DNA from: Deltaproteobacteria bacterium
GTDB lineage: Bacteria; Desulfobacterota; BSN033; UBA1163
DNA length: 57,949 bases
Direction of reading: 5' to 3'
Assembly: GCA_016875195.1 (NCBI GenBank)
Contig: VGRY01000020.1
Location: 1-57,949, forward strand
Shown: positions 40,896 to 50,264 of the stretch, in pieces
Layout: every line of letters begins with the position of its first letter
Numbering within the stretch: position 1 is the stretch's first letter
Translations under genes and position numbers: made by a program
Notes under the pieces: generated by a model
Database searches by the model: none
Seen by the model: only the letters and a program-made list of their open reading frames with translations
Told to the model about the DNA's origin: nothing

Positions 40896-42089
40896 TTAGA
40901 AACCGACCCGTTTGATCCCTCTTTTCTTTATCTCCTCCAGCAGTCGGACCGGATCTTTGAATCGGGCATTGATGATCACTGAGGCGATGATATAGGGTTT
41001 GAAGCCTGCTTCTTTGTAAGTGGCGATGCGGAATTTCTCAAAAACAGAATCCTGGACTTCCCCCTGTTTGCAGGAGACATTGGAAATATCTGCAGGAAGG
41101 CAATGCATGTAAAGGGCCTCTCCTTTTCGGGTCAGTTTCATCTTTTCTTCAGTGCACTCCCAGTTTTTAAACCTGGCGTTCTGAGTGAGGCATTCTTTCT
41201 CGAGATCTTGAAGACCCTCCTTATCGTTCTTTCTTAATAACTCCGTCCTTTTTTTCATCACCCGATATGGAGCCCAGCTCTTGGGATAGACCATATCGGC
41301 ATCCTTGAATGCCTCATCCATCGAATCAACGATGGTGAATGCCCCACCGCTTTGGGCGGCATTCTTCTTGGCGAGGACTGTCACATCGGGAATCAGTGAA
41401 TATCCCTCTGGATAGGCGAGGCTGACCTCCATTCCAAAACGGGTCATCAGGCCAATGATTCCCTGGGGCACGGAAAGGGGTTTTCCATAGCTCGGAGAAT
41501 AGGCCCAGGTCATGGCGAGCTTCTTCCCTTTTAGGTTTTCAAGGGAGCCAAAATGGTTTTTGAGATGGAGCAGGTCGGCCATGGATTGGGTCGGATGATC
41601 AATATCGCACTGAAGGTTGATCAGAGCAGGTCGCTGGTTTAAGACGCCAGCCTGGAATCCCTCATCTAACGCTTCAGCCACAGCCTTCATGTAGGTGTGA
41701 CCGGCTCCGAGATAGATATCGTCCCGGATCCCCATCACTTCCGTAAAGAAGGAGATCATATTGGCAGTTTCCCGCACGGTTTCACCGTGGGTCAATTGGG
41801 TCTTCTCCTCATCCAGATCCTGAACCCCGAGGCCTAAGAAATTGGCGGCGGATGAGAAGGAAAAGCGGGTCCGGGTGGATTTGTCTCTGAAGATGGATAC
41901 GGCAAGGCCGGAGTCAAAGCATCGGGAAGAGAGTTGATGGTGATGGAAGTAACGCAGGGCTTCGGCCACATATAATATCTGTTTGATCTGGTCGTCCGAT
42001 TTTTCCCGGGTGAGCAAAAAGTCGGTTTGATAAAGGTTTGCCTTCGTTTTTTTTAGAGCCTTTATGATTTTTTGGTATTCCATATCCAT
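40896..42089 (-). CDS. ygeW: YgeW-type knotted carbamoyltransferase
   Basis: A 397-residue member of the transcarbamylase superfamily that uses carbamoyl phosphate; the YgeW branch has a knotted fold and no settled acceptor. The carbamoyl-phosphate motif KSTRTRFSF is at residues 70-78, with QCDIDHPTQSMADL and the C-terminal MHCLPADIS. In E. coli the gene lies with ygeX, ygeY and hydantoinase genes of purine/hydantoin catabolism. Here it follows ygeY by 14 bases, which supports this assignment over OTCase. Confidence 0.92.
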   Translation of the reverse strand: MDMEYQKIIKALKKTKANLYQTDFLLTREKSDDQIKQILYVAEALRYFHHHQLSSRCFDSGLAVSIFRDKSTRTRFSFSSAANFLGLGVQDLDEEKTQLTHGETVRETANMISFFTEVMGIRDDIYLGAGHTYMKAVAEALDEGFQAGVLNQRPALINLQCDIDHPTQSMADLLHLKNHFGSLENLKGKKLAMTWAYSPSYGKPLSVPQGIIGLMTRFGMEVSLAYPEGYSLIPDVTVLAKKNAAQSGGAFTIVDSMDEAFKDADMVYPKSWAPYRVMKKRTELLRKNDKEGLQDLEKECLTQNARFKNWECTEEKMKLTRKGEALYMHCLPADISNVSCKQGEVQDSVFEKFRIATYKEAGFKPYIIASVIINARFKDPVRLLEEIKKRGIKRVGF

Positions 42090-42103
42090 CCTTCCAAGAT
42101 GAT

Positions 42104-43288
42104 TTACAGTTGAGAAGCATAGAGCGCATAAAAGGCAGATGCCTTTACCAGATCCTCAATGGGTATTTTCTCATTTGGGGCGTGGGCAAGCGCCTCATCA
42201 CCAGGCCCAAACCCGATCGTGGGGATGCCATATAGGCCGGTAATCGTTACAGCATTGGTGGAGAATGTCCACTTATCCACACTGGGTGTGTTTCTGAAGA
42301 GAGATTCATAGACCTTAATTGCTTTTTTTACTGCGGCATGTTCTTCCGGAAGCACCCAGGTGGGGTAATATTTCTCCATCCCGTATCGAAGGCCGGTATA
42401 GGCCTTTTCTTCATATTGAAGGATCTGAACCTCTGCGTCCACCTCTTTTACGATCTCTTTGATTTCAGTTAGAGCAGATTCTTTTGTCTCTCCCAGGGTC
42501 AATCTGCGGTCAACATGGATTTTTGCGTAGTCGGCCACCGCACATAAGGAGGGACCTTTAGAAACGAAATCGGTAATCGTGACCGAACCCTTTCCAAGAA
42601 AAGGATCGCTTTTTAAGCGGTCATTGAGGGCCTTGATATCGAGACAGGCCTTGGAAGCCATATAGATCGCATTTTTTCCCCTTTCGGGTGCTGACCCGTG
42701 TGCGGATATCCCTCGAAAAATTACCTCCATCTCCATCCTTCCCCTATGGCCACGGCTGATCTTGCCGTTGGTGGGTTCGGTGCAAATGACAAGGTCCGGC
42801 TTTATCCGGTCTTCTTCAATAATATACTTCCAGCAGAGGCCGTCGCAGTCTTCTTCCATCACACTGCCTACAAAATAGACGGTTACATCCTTATTTAACC
42901 CCAGCTCTTTAAGAATTCTGGCGGCCGTAACAATACTCGCTGCCCCTCCTTTCTGATCCACTGTTCCCCTTCCCAAGACATATCCGTCTTCGATCTTGCC
43001 GGAAAAAGGATCGAACTCCCAGTTATCCGGGTTTCCCGCCTCAACCGTGTCCATGTGGGCGTCAATCGCTAATATCTTCTTCCCATGGCCAAGGCGACCA
43101 ATCACATTTCCAAGGCCATCCATCTTCAATTCGTCCAGATTCAACGGTTCCATCTGGCGTTTAAGTTCCTGCTGGACCGCTTCCTCTTTTGTGCTGAAAG
43201 ATTTGATTTTGACCAGCTTGGAGAGATTTTCTGCTGTTTCGCCCTTATACCTTTGGGCGAGATCAAGGGTTTTTTCTTCAGGAGTCAT
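42104..43288 (-). CDS. ygeY: YgeY-type M20 metallohydrolase
   Basis: A 394-residue dinuclear zinc hydrolase of the M20/ArgE/DapE group, in the YgeY (selenium-metabolism-linked) branch. Metal and catalytic residues are visible: AIDAHMDTV (His78, Asp80), GRGTVDQKGG (Asp111), VMEEDCDGL (Glu pair), CTEPTNG and a late His near LAHAPNE. It probably cleaves a carbamoyl- or acyl-amino acid intermediate together with YgeW. First of the two-gene unit. Confidence 0.91.
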   Translation of the reverse strand: MTPEEKTLDLAQRYKGETAENLSKLVKIKSFSTKEEAVQQELKRQMEPLNLDELKMDGLGNVIGRLGHGKKILAIDAHMDTVEAGNPDNWEFDPFSGKIEDGYVLGRGTVDQKGGAASIVTAARILKELGLNKDVTVYFVGSVMEEDCDGLCWKYIIEEDRIKPDLVICTEPTNGKISRGHRGRMEMEVIFRGISAHGSAPERGKNAIYMASKACLDIKALNDRLKSDPFLGKGSVTITDFVSKGPSLCAVADYAKIHVDRRLTLGETKESALTEIKEIVKEVDAEVQILQYEEKAYTGLRYGMEKYYPTWVLPEEHAAVKKAIKVYESLFRNTPSVDKWTFSTNAVTITGLYGIPTIGFGPGDEALAHAPNEKIPIEDLVKASAFYALYASQL

Positions 43289-43360
43289 TCGTTAAAGCGC
43301 CTTTCTTCTGTCAATGTAACCCAATGAGATGGTCAATCAGGATTCAATAAAACCTGCAAT

Positions 43361-44644
43361 TTAATAATATCCAAGGAGTTTAGGGATGGCCATGGGGATA
43401 TCCGGGACAAAGGTGATGACGAACAGGGCAATAAATTCCATGATGATAAAAGGCCATATCGCCTTAGAGAGTTGTTCCAGGCTCAGTTTAGTGATCCCAC
43501 ATGCCACAAAGAGGCAGGCTCCTACGGGTGGTGTCGTCAGGGCAATATTGAGTGAAAAGACCATGATGATTCCGAAGTGGAGGGGATGGACACCATGGCT
43601 TACCGCAAGGGGATGAAGAATGGGACCTAAGATGATCAGAGCGGCTGCAATGTCCATGAAACAACCCACAATGGCCATGAGAAGCAGGACCATGAGGAGA
43701 ATGATGGTCTTGTTATCGCTGATGGAGACCATGGCTGAAGCCACGGCTTCAGGAATTTTTTCAGAGGCTAAAATCCATCCGCAGATGTTTGCCGTTCCGA
43801 TAATTAAAAAAACGACGCCCGTGGTCATGGCTGTCTTATAGAATAGCGATGGGAAGTCGCTGAGTTTAAGAGTTTTTAAGACGAATAGGCCGATCAGGGC
43901 TGCATATCCGACAGCCACTGCCGCGGCCTCTGTCGGCGTGAAGATTCCCGTAAGGATACCCCCCAGTATGATGACTGGCATTAAAAGAGGGATGAATGCT
44001 TCACGGGTTGATCTGAGGACTCCCCGCAGGGAACTCCTTGGCTTTTTGGGGTAGTTCCTTTTTGCGGCAAAATAGGAGGCCATGAGCATCAGTAAAAACG
44101 CAAGGAGCAAGCCGGTCAGGATTCCGGTAGCAAAGAGTCCTGCAATGGACACATTCATCAGGGAGCCGTAAATGACCATCATATTGCTTGGAGGAATCGT
44201 AGGGCCGATAATGGACGAAGAGGCGGTGACCGCCGCACTATAATCGGGCTCATAGCCCTCCTTCACCATAGCCGGGATGAGCATGGTGCCAATGGCTGCC
44301 GTGTCAGAAACGGCAGCTCCGGTCAGACCGGCAAAGAAAATACTGGCCACGATATTTGCGTGGGCCAATCCTCCTCTCAGATGCCCTACCAGGACATTGG
44401 CAAACTGAACAAGACGATGTGTGATCCCGGATTTGTTCATGATCTCGCCAGCGAGGATGAAGAAGGGCATGGCCATCAATGTGAACATGTCGAGACCGGC
44501 GAAGAAACGCTGAGGGACCATGTTTAAAAGGACAGGGACATCCATCTTGAGAAAAACCGCAAGGGCTGCAATTCCAAGGGCAAACCCGATCGGCGTTCCG
44601 AGCAGCAGGAGTCCTAAAAAAACAAATCCTATGAAGATAAGCAT
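43361..44644 (-). CDS. dctM: TRAP transporter large permease (DctM)
   Basis: The 12-13 TM subunit (427 residues) of a Na+-driven TRAP transporter for carboxylates or zwitterions. Typical motifs are present: GTPIGFALGIAAL, FFILAGEIMNKSGIT, FAGLTGAAVSDTAAIGTMLIP, and FTPTEAAAVAVGYA. It is third in the operon dctP-dctQ-dctM on the minus strand, nine bases after dctQ, and next to the ygeY gene, so its solute may be the substrate of that pathway. Confidence 0.95.
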   Translation of the reverse strand: MLIFIGFVFLGLLLLGTPIGFALGIAALAVFLKMDVPVLLNMVPQRFFAGLDMFTLMAMPFFILAGEIMNKSGITHRLVQFANVLVGHLRGGLAHANIVASIFFAGLTGAAVSDTAAIGTMLIPAMVKEGYEPDYSAAVTASSSIIGPTIPPSNMMVIYGSLMNVSIAGLFATGILTGLLLAFLLMLMASYFAAKRNYPKKPRSSLRGVLRSTREAFIPLLMPVIILGGILTGIFTPTEAAAVAVGYAALIGLFVLKTLKLSDFPSLFYKTAMTTGVVFLIIGTANICGWILASEKIPEAVASAMVSISDNKTIILLMVLLLMAIVGCFMDIAAALIILGPILHPLAVSHGVHPLHFGIIMVFSLNIALTTPPVGACLFVACGITKLSLEQLSKAIWPFIIMEFIALFVITFVPDIPMAIPKLLGYY

Positions 44645-44653
44645 CTCATCCCT

Positions 44654-45172
44654 CTAATTCGTTGACTCCTTTGATGGGCAGATTATCTTAAGAATGAGGA
44701 AAACGGTTTGAAGCATGGCCAGGAGGCCGGCAATAGGGATTGCCGCCAGAGACCAGATCATAGTGAAGCCGAGGAGAGGCGAAAACTGATTCCTTCCACT
44801 CATGGCCATTAGGTAACCGCGATGGGTCAGAACCCATAGAAAGGCCAGAATGGCCAGATGGACCGAGATGGCCACCCACCTCCGGACCTTCGGCGGAAAG
44901 GAGTTGACTACGAGGTTGATTCCCACATGTTCTCCTTTCATAATCCCCATGCTGACAGCGAGGGAAGCAGCCCAGATCATCAGGTACCGGGCTGCTTCCT
45001 CAGTCCATCCGAGGGGGCTTCCAAGAACATAGCGGAAGATGACACCGAGGATAACGATCACCGTCATCCCTCCGATGGCAATCATACAGGGAATGGCGGC
45101 AATCCTTTCCACGATCCATGCAAGCTTATCCATGACGTGAAGAAATCCCCTTTGTTCAGGCATCGACTCCAT
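44654..45172 (-). CDS. dctQ: TRAP transporter small permease (DctQ)
   Basis: The four-TM small subunit (172 residues), with the motif VIFRYVLGSPLGWTEEAARYLMIWAASLAVSMG (about residues 45-77), the conserved E-E-x-x-R of DctQ. It links dctP (13 bases upstream) and dctM. The exact start is uncertain because no good Shine-Dalgarno precedes any of the three Met codons; the longest frame is given. Confidence 0.93.
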   Translation of the reverse strand: MESMPEQRGFLHVMDKLAWIVERIAAIPCMIAIGGMTVIVILGVIFRYVLGSPLGWTEEAARYLMIWAASLAVSMGIMKGEHVGINLVVNSFPPKVRRWVAISVHLAILAFLWVLTHRGYLMAMSGRNQFSPLLGFTMIWSLAAIPIAGLLAMLQTVFLILKIICPSKESTN

Positions 45173-45185
45173 CGATACAAAAACC

Positions 45186-46253
45186 TCATTTGACCTGAGC
45201 CTTCATCTTTTTCTCAGCCACATCAATCGCCTTTAAAAATTTATCGGCCCATGTCTTTCCTTCCTCTCCTAACTTTTCTGAGATGATTTTCTGGGCGCCT
45301 GCAATGGCCTGCCTTCTGAACTGGGCGAGCTCTTCCACGCTGGGAGTATAGATCTCCATTTTCTTCGCAATCACCGGAAGACCCTTATCCGATGATTCGA
45401 TAATCCGGTTCAATCCTCTGCCGGACATCACAGCCGTATTGGCTGCATCCAGAACGATCTCCTTTTCCACCGGGGTCAGTCCCTGAAACCATTTGTCGTT
45501 CAACACCCAGACATAGGGAGCATAGAGATGATTGGTCAGGGTGATATATTTCTGGACCTCGAAGAATTTTGCGGTATTGATGATCGGAATAGGGTTCATC
45601 TGGCCGTCAACCACACCTGTTTGGAGAGCGGTGTAAACTTCCACCCATGCGATGGGAGTGGCCGCGCCTCCAAGCGAATCGATGATTCCCATATGAAGAG
45701 GAATGCCCATAGTTCGGATTTTTAACCCTTTCATATCTGCAGGCGTTTTGATAGGTCTCTTCGAATTTGAGATCTGGAAAAAACCTCCGGATTCGCCAAA
45801 GCCCAGAACTTTAAACCCTGTCTTTTTGCGGATATCCTCTGCCATCTCCTGACCGAAAGGCCCATCATAGACCTCATAGGCTACCGCATAGGAATTGAAA
45901 GCAAAAGGGAGGTTGGTGACATCGTAAGCCTTATAGAATTGTGCGATACCTGTTCCTGAGGCGATATAACTCTGGATCACCCCCTGCTGAACCTGCTCCA
46001 TCGATTCCCGTTCTTTTCCAAGGACGCCTGCAGGGAAGAGTTCGACCTTGATGCCCATATTGGTCCTTGCTTCCACCATCGTTTTAAATACAGCGGCAAT
46101 GGGGGCCGTCGGATTTTCAAAGGGCTCCTGGGGATTCAAATGGGCCAGTTTTAAAACTTTTGATGCAGAGGCATCCCCTGAACAGATGAACATGACTAAT
46201 GCGAATACAGAGATGGCTAAAACCGTTTTACATAATGGATGATGGGCCTTCAT
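45186..46253 (-). CDS. dctP: TRAP transporter solute-binding protein (DctP family)
   Basis: A periplasmic binding protein (355 residues) with a Sec signal (TVLAISVFALVMFICSGDASA). The DctP signature is visible: LKIRTMGIPLHMGIIDSLGGAATPIAWVEVYTALQTGVVDGQMNP. The conserved Arg that usually pairs with the solute carboxylate is in LKIRTM. First gene of the TRAP operon; AGGAGG lies upstream. The substrate is unknown. Confidence 0.95.
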   Translation of the reverse strand: MKAHHPLCKTVLAISVFALVMFICSGDASASKVLKLAHLNPQEPFENPTAPIAAVFKTMVEARTNMGIKVELFPAGVLGKERESMEQVQQGVIQSYIASGTGIAQFYKAYDVTNLPFAFNSYAVAYEVYDGPFGQEMAEDIRKKTGFKVLGFGESGGFFQISNSKRPIKTPADMKGLKIRTMGIPLHMGIIDSLGGAATPIAWVEVYTALQTGVVDGQMNPIPIINTAKFFEVQKYITLTNHLYAPYVWVLNDKWFQGLTPVEKEIVLDAANTAVMSGRGLNRIIESSDKGLPVIAKKMEIYTPSVEELAQFRRQAIAGAQKIISEKLGEEGKTWADKFLKAIDVAEKKMKAQVK

Positions 46254-46652
46254 TTTTCTCCTCCTTAAAAATTTAATTGTTTATCTCAACTCTCTTTCGG
46301 TAAAGAAAGATTCACCTCCTTCCTGATGCTGTTTCCTCCGATAAAGATAACCTCAACATTTTCTCTGTTCTTAACGCTTTGCGGAAATGGGAACAATAAG
46401 ATGATTCGATTGTGAGAATGGTCCATTTCTTGAAGCGGCTTGAATTATAGAAAAATACCTCACTCCTGTCAATAGAAACTCTTTTTGAAACTCTTTTTGA
46501 GATATATTTTGTGGAACAATTTTTTATTCTAACTTCATGTTGAATTTGTTCTTGAAAAAGAGGCTCAACCTTGTTAAATTCGACCTGAAGGATTTAAGGA
46601 TTGCTGCTCGAGGGGGTAGCAAACATATTCAAAGGAAAAGGAGGGTATGAAG
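46254..46652. other. Divergent control region between dctP and livK
   Basis: About 400 bases with no gene. It holds the ribosome sites of both divergent genes and a tandem pair of 13-mers ending GAAACTCTTTTT (46474-46486 and 46487-46499), possibly an operator. No strong sigma70 or sigma54 promoter could be picked by eye. The region is AT-rich near 46490-46560. Confidence 0.4.
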
Positions 46653-47825
46653 ATGAAGTGTTTTAATCGGATGATGGTTCTTGTTCTTCTTTTAGCAGTC
46701 TCGATCTTTTTAATCACCTCAAGCGGATGGGCGCAGTCAAAGGTGGTGAAGATTGGTTTCATCGGTCCTCTCACCGGACCCAATGCGGCCCAGGGAGTGG
46801 GGGCGAGAAATGCGTTCGATCTTGCCATTCGTGAGGCCAATGCTTCCGGAAAATATCCTTTCAAAGTTGAGATGGTGGCTCTGGACGATGCCTCCGATCC
46901 TGCCACGGGTGTGGCGGCTGCACTCAAACTCGTCTCTGACCCGGCTGTGGTGGTCGCCAGCGGTCATTGGAACAGCCCGGTGGCCTTAGCCACGATCCAT
47001 ATTTTTCACACCTATAGAATTCCATTCATCGTATGGGGGGCAATCCATCCCGACATCACCGGCTTCTATAAATATCCTGGGGTTAATCGAGTGGCCCCAA
47101 CATTAGTCCAGGAAAACGGACCGCTTATTGACTGGGTGATGGGAGAATTGGGGTATAAGAATTTCGCCATTATTTCGGATACAAGCAGTTATGGAGAGAT
47201 GAACCTCAAGGCTTTCCGGCCCATGGCAGAGGGCAAGGGAGCGAAAGTTCTTTCCGTAGACAGCGTTACTGTAGGAACAACAGACTTCCGTCCCATTCTG
47301 ACAAAAGTTAAAGGTCTTAATCCGGATGCCGTCTATTTTGGAGGTGTGGTGATGGAGGGAGCTCTCATCCGGGACCAGATGGAGAAGGTGGGGCTGAAGA
47401 AGCTGTTCTGCGCCATTTCAGGAATTAAAGATGACAAATTTTTAGAAGTAGCTGGTCCTTCAGGCGAAGGGGTTGTGACCATTAAACCCGGAAGGCCCAT
47501 TGATAAACTCGAAGGAGGAACAAAGTTTGTTAAGGCCTATGAAGGTGCAGGATACCGGGAGCCTTTTGGAGCCTATGGTCCAAACGCTTATGACTCCGCA
47601 GGGATTCTTCTTGAAGCGATTTCGAAGTCCGGAACGGATGACAAAGCGGCCATAGCGAAATATATCAGGGGAATTAAATATAAGGGCCTGATGGGAGAAA
47701 CCAGTTTCGATGCAACCGGGCAGACGACGAACCTCATTGTCAGTCGATTCGTAGGGCAGGGTGGTAAATGGGTTACCTGGGAAGAATCGGATTATGCCAA
47801 AGGGTCAAAGAAACTTCCCAAATAA
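46653..47825 (+). CDS. livK: Branched-chain amino acid/amide ABC substrate-binding protein
   Basis: Periplasmic type I binding protein (390 residues) of a Liv/urea/amide ABC importer. The ATG at 46653 has AGGAGGG seven bases upstream; the ATG at 46647 is too close. The signal peptide (VLLLAVSIFLITSSGWAQ) is followed by VKIGFIGPLTGPNAAQGVGARNA and a two-lobe fold with FAIISDTSSYG and GPNAYDSAGILLEAI. The ligand may be an amino acid, urea, amide or aromatic acid. It is separated from livH by a CCCCGTTAGAAA element. Confidence 0.92.
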   Translation: MKCFNRMMVLVLLLAVSIFLITSSGWAQSKVVKIGFIGPLTGPNAAQGVGARNAFDLAIREANASGKYPFKVEMVALDDASDPATGVAAALKLVSDPAVVVASGHWNSPVALATIHIFHTYRIPFIVWGAIHPDITGFYKYPGVNRVAPTLVQENGPLIDWVMGELGYKNFAIISDTSSYGEMNLKAFRPMAEGKGAKVLSVDSVTVGTTDFRPILTKVKGLNPDAVYFGGVVMEGALIRDQMEKVGLKKLFCAISGIKDDKFLEVAGPSGEGVVTIKPGRPIDKLEGGTKFVKAYEGAGYREPFGAYGPNAYDSAGILLEAISKSGTDDKAAIAKYIRGIKYKGLMGETSFDATGQTTNLIVSRFVGQGGKWVTWEESDYAKGSKKLPK

Positions 47826-47840
47826 TCAGTCCAATTTTAT

Positions 47841-47962
47841 GCCCCGTTAGAAAGGACCGTTGCTTCCAGCAAGAATGAGTTAATTTCATGTTGAGCGAAC
47901 ACGGTATCTAAAGCCCGTGTGAGCTTCCTGAATGGAACGAGGCAGACTTTCTAACGGGGTTT
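47841..47962. repeat. CCCCGTTAGAAA-family element, copy 4 (inverse orientation)
   Basis: Starts gccccgttagaaag and ends ctttctaacggggt. Its interior (gagcgaacacgg, cccgtgtgagctt) matches the reverse complement of copy 2. It interrupts the liv operon between livK and livH. Confidence 0.75.
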
Positions 47963-48043
47963 GCCTAACCCCTCGGGCAAACGTTTTTGTTTTCAATTGC
48001 GGTATAAGTCCGTTCATGGGTAGAGAAACCCTGTCTTGTATGA

Positions 48044-48079
48044 ACCGTTCATCCTTTGAGAGCCTCAGGATGAACGGTG
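48044..48079. repeat. Hairpin accgttcatcct/aggatgaacggt
   Basis: A perfect 12-bp inverted repeat (48045-48055 with 48067-48078) around ttgagagcctc. It resembles the dispersed cgttcatcctgag type of repeat. It lies in the 339-bp livK-livH gap, which otherwise holds only copy 4 and the livH ribosome site. Confidence 0.55.
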
Positions 48080-48164
48080 AATCAAATAGTTCACCACGAA
48101 CGGAATTATGTTAAACCTGGTCACTTGACCATTCGTCGTAGTTTTTTCAGGAAGGAGAAATAGA

Positions 48165-49088
48165 GTGGCGGAAATCATACAGCAGATGATTAATGCATTG
48201 CTCCTCGGATGTACTTACACTCTCATCGCTATCGGTTTTAATCTCTTTTTCGGCGCACTCAATGTGGTGCACTTTTCCCATGGGGATGTTTGCATCCTTG
48301 GAGCCTTTATGACCCTGATCCTTTATGGGCTGGCGAAATTCCTTGGACTGGTAACCTTCCTCCCGGGTTTCCTTTTCATTCCCCTTTTAATTCTTCTGGC
48401 CATGATCCTCACAGGACTGATAGGGACCTTTTTCGAGAGGGTTGTAATCAGACCCTTTCGCTATGCGCCTCTATTAATGGTGCTGGTGGCTACAGTGGCT
48501 TTAGGCATGGTTGTGAGGGAAACCGTCAGACTCTCCTTTCCCCACGGAAGCAATCCGCAGATCTTTCCGAGGATTCTGCCACAGACCAGTTTTCAATGGG
48601 GAGGGGTTCTCATCCGGCTCGACAATTTAATCATTTTTGGAACAACGATCTTCCTCATCTCTATGATGTTCCTCTTTATAAAAAAGACAAGAATGGGAGC
48701 TGCCATCCGGGCTGTCTCACAGGACACAGAGGCAGCCGCCATGATGGGGATCAATATCGACCGTACTGTGGCGGTCACCTTTTTAGTCGGTTCTGCTCTT
48801 GGCGCGATTGCCGGTATTCTCATCGGGGCTTACAACAACATCATCCGGTTTGACATGGGACTGATGGGAGGCGTCAAGGGATTTTCGGCTGCTGTGGTGG
48901 GAGGATTAGGCAATGTTTATGGCGCTATCATCGGCGGTTTGATTCTTGGATTTGTAGAGACCTTTGCCGCTGCCTTCATCCCCGGGGGCACTCCTTATAC
49001 GGATGTCTTTGCGTTTTTAGTGGTCATCTTCTTCTTAATTTTTAAACCCTCAGGGATTTTAGGAGAGAAGGTCTACGAAAAGGTTTAA
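48165..49088 (+). CDS. livH: Branched-chain amino acid ABC transporter permease LivH
   Basis: A 307-residue inner-membrane permease with about eight TM helices. LivH motifs: GCTYTLIAIGFNLFFGALNVVHFSHGD, AIRAVSQDTEAAAMMGINIDRT (the coupling-loop EAA-like region), and AAVVGGLGNVYGAIIGGLILG. The start is GTG at 48165 with AAGGAG seven bases upstream. Followed by livM after 15 bases. Confidence 0.95.
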   Translation: MAEIIQQMINALLLGCTYTLIAIGFNLFFGALNVVHFSHGDVCILGAFMTLILYGLAKFLGLVTFLPGFLFIPLLILLAMILTGLIGTFFERVVIRPFRYAPLLMVLVATVALGMVVRETVRLSFPHGSNPQIFPRILPQTSFQWGGVLIRLDNLIIFGTTIFLISMMFLFIKKTRMGAAIRAVSQDTEAAAMMGINIDRTVAVTFLVGSALGAIAGILIGAYNNIIRFDMGLMGGVKGFSAAVVGGLGNVYGAIIGGLILGFVETFAAAFIPGGTPYTDVFAFLVVIFFLIFKPSGILGEKVYEKV

Positions 49089-49103
49089 GGAGGTTTCTAA
49101 AAT

Positions 49104-50252
49104 ATGCTGACACGGACCATTGGACGAGCCGTTCTCCTGCTTGCCGTGGAGGCTTGTTTTTTCATTCTCTTTGCCGCCTTCATGAAAACAAATGAAACAG
49201 GATATGTGGTTGCCTTTCTTCTCTTTTTCATCGGCATTGGGGTGGTATTCAAAAAGTGGGATAAAGCTCGCATCGCACTGACCGAGCTCTTTCATGAGAT
49301 GAAGAGCGTTGCAGGAGTAGGGTTTGTTGTGATGCTTCTCACCCTTCCGTTCGTCTTTAAATCGAGCCCCTATCTGATTCATATCTGCGTCATGGCCGGT
49401 CTCTTTGCGATCCTGGCCCTCGGGCTCAACTTTCAGCTCGGAAGCACGAATGTGGTCAACTTTGCCACAGCAGCCTCCTACGGGATCGGGGCCTATGCCT
49501 CCGCTCTTTTGGCGGTCCATTTTCACATCTCCTTCTGGTTAGGCCTTCTGATTGGCGGAAGCCTTGCGTCTCTCTTCGGCCTTCTCTTAGGGATTCCCTG
49601 CATGAAGACGAAGGACTACTATTTGTCCCTGGTCACGATTGCCTTTGGATTGATCATCTATATCCTCCTCATCAATTTTTCGTGGACGGGCGGACCCAAT
49701 GGCATTCCGAACATTCCTCCTCCCTCCCTTTTAGGCCACTCCTTCAAAGATCCATTAAACCTCTTTGGGTACCAGCTTCCTTTTCAGTCAAATTATTACT
49801 ACCTGATTTTCCTTCTTGTAGGGGGGTCTCTCTTTGTCGCCCACCGCCTTCATCATTCCCGTGTAGGATTGACCTGGAACGCTATCCGGGAGGATGAGAT
49901 TGCAGCGAAGTGCCATGGGATTGATGTGACCTGGTATAAGATACTGGCCTTCTGCATCGACGCCTTCTTTGGAGGGGTAGCTGGAACAGTTTACTCTCAC
50001 TACATCGGTTTTATCTCTCCTGAGAATTTTGCCTTTATTGTGTCGGTGGTTGTGGTGACGATGGTGATTCTTGGTGGGATGGATAATGTCTTCGGAGTGA
50101 TCATCGGAGCCATCCTGTTGACGATTCTGCCTGAGAAGTTCCGGGCCTTCGAAGATTTCCGGGTACTCATCTATGGAGTGATTGTCGTTACGATGTTGAT
50201 GTTCAGGCCCCAGGGCCTCTTTCCACAGAAGATGAGAGTCTATAGAAAATAA
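49104..50252 (+). CDS. livM: Branched-chain amino acid ABC transporter permease LivM
   Basis: A 382-residue second permease. The LivM core (from about residue 90, AILALGLNFQLGSTNVVNFATAASYGIGAY) includes WNAIREDEIAAKCHGIDVTWYK and ILGGMDNVFGVIIGAILLTILPE. An N-terminal extension of about 80 residues with two extra hydrophobic helices makes it longer than the ~320-residue standard. It is separated from livG by a quasi-palindrome. Confidence 0.95.
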   Translation: MLTRTIGRAVLLLAVEACFFILFAAFMKTNETGYVVAFLLFFIGIGVVFKKWDKARIALTELFHEMKSVAGVGFVVMLLTLPFVFKSSPYLIHICVMAGLFAILALGLNFQLGSTNVVNFATAASYGIGAYASALLAVHFHISFWLGLLIGGSLASLFGLLLGIPCMKTKDYYLSLVTIAFGLIIYILLINFSWTGGPNGIPNIPPPSLLGHSFKDPLNLFGYQLPFQSNYYYLIFLLVGGSLFVAHRLHHSRVGLTWNAIREDEIAAKCHGIDVTWYKILAFCIDAFFGGVAGTVYSHYIGFISPENFAFIVSVVVVTMVILGGMDNVFGVIIGAILLTILPEKFRAFEDFRVLIYGVIVVTMLMFRPQGLFPQKMRVYRK

Positions 50253-50264
50253 GTTGGATGGATC

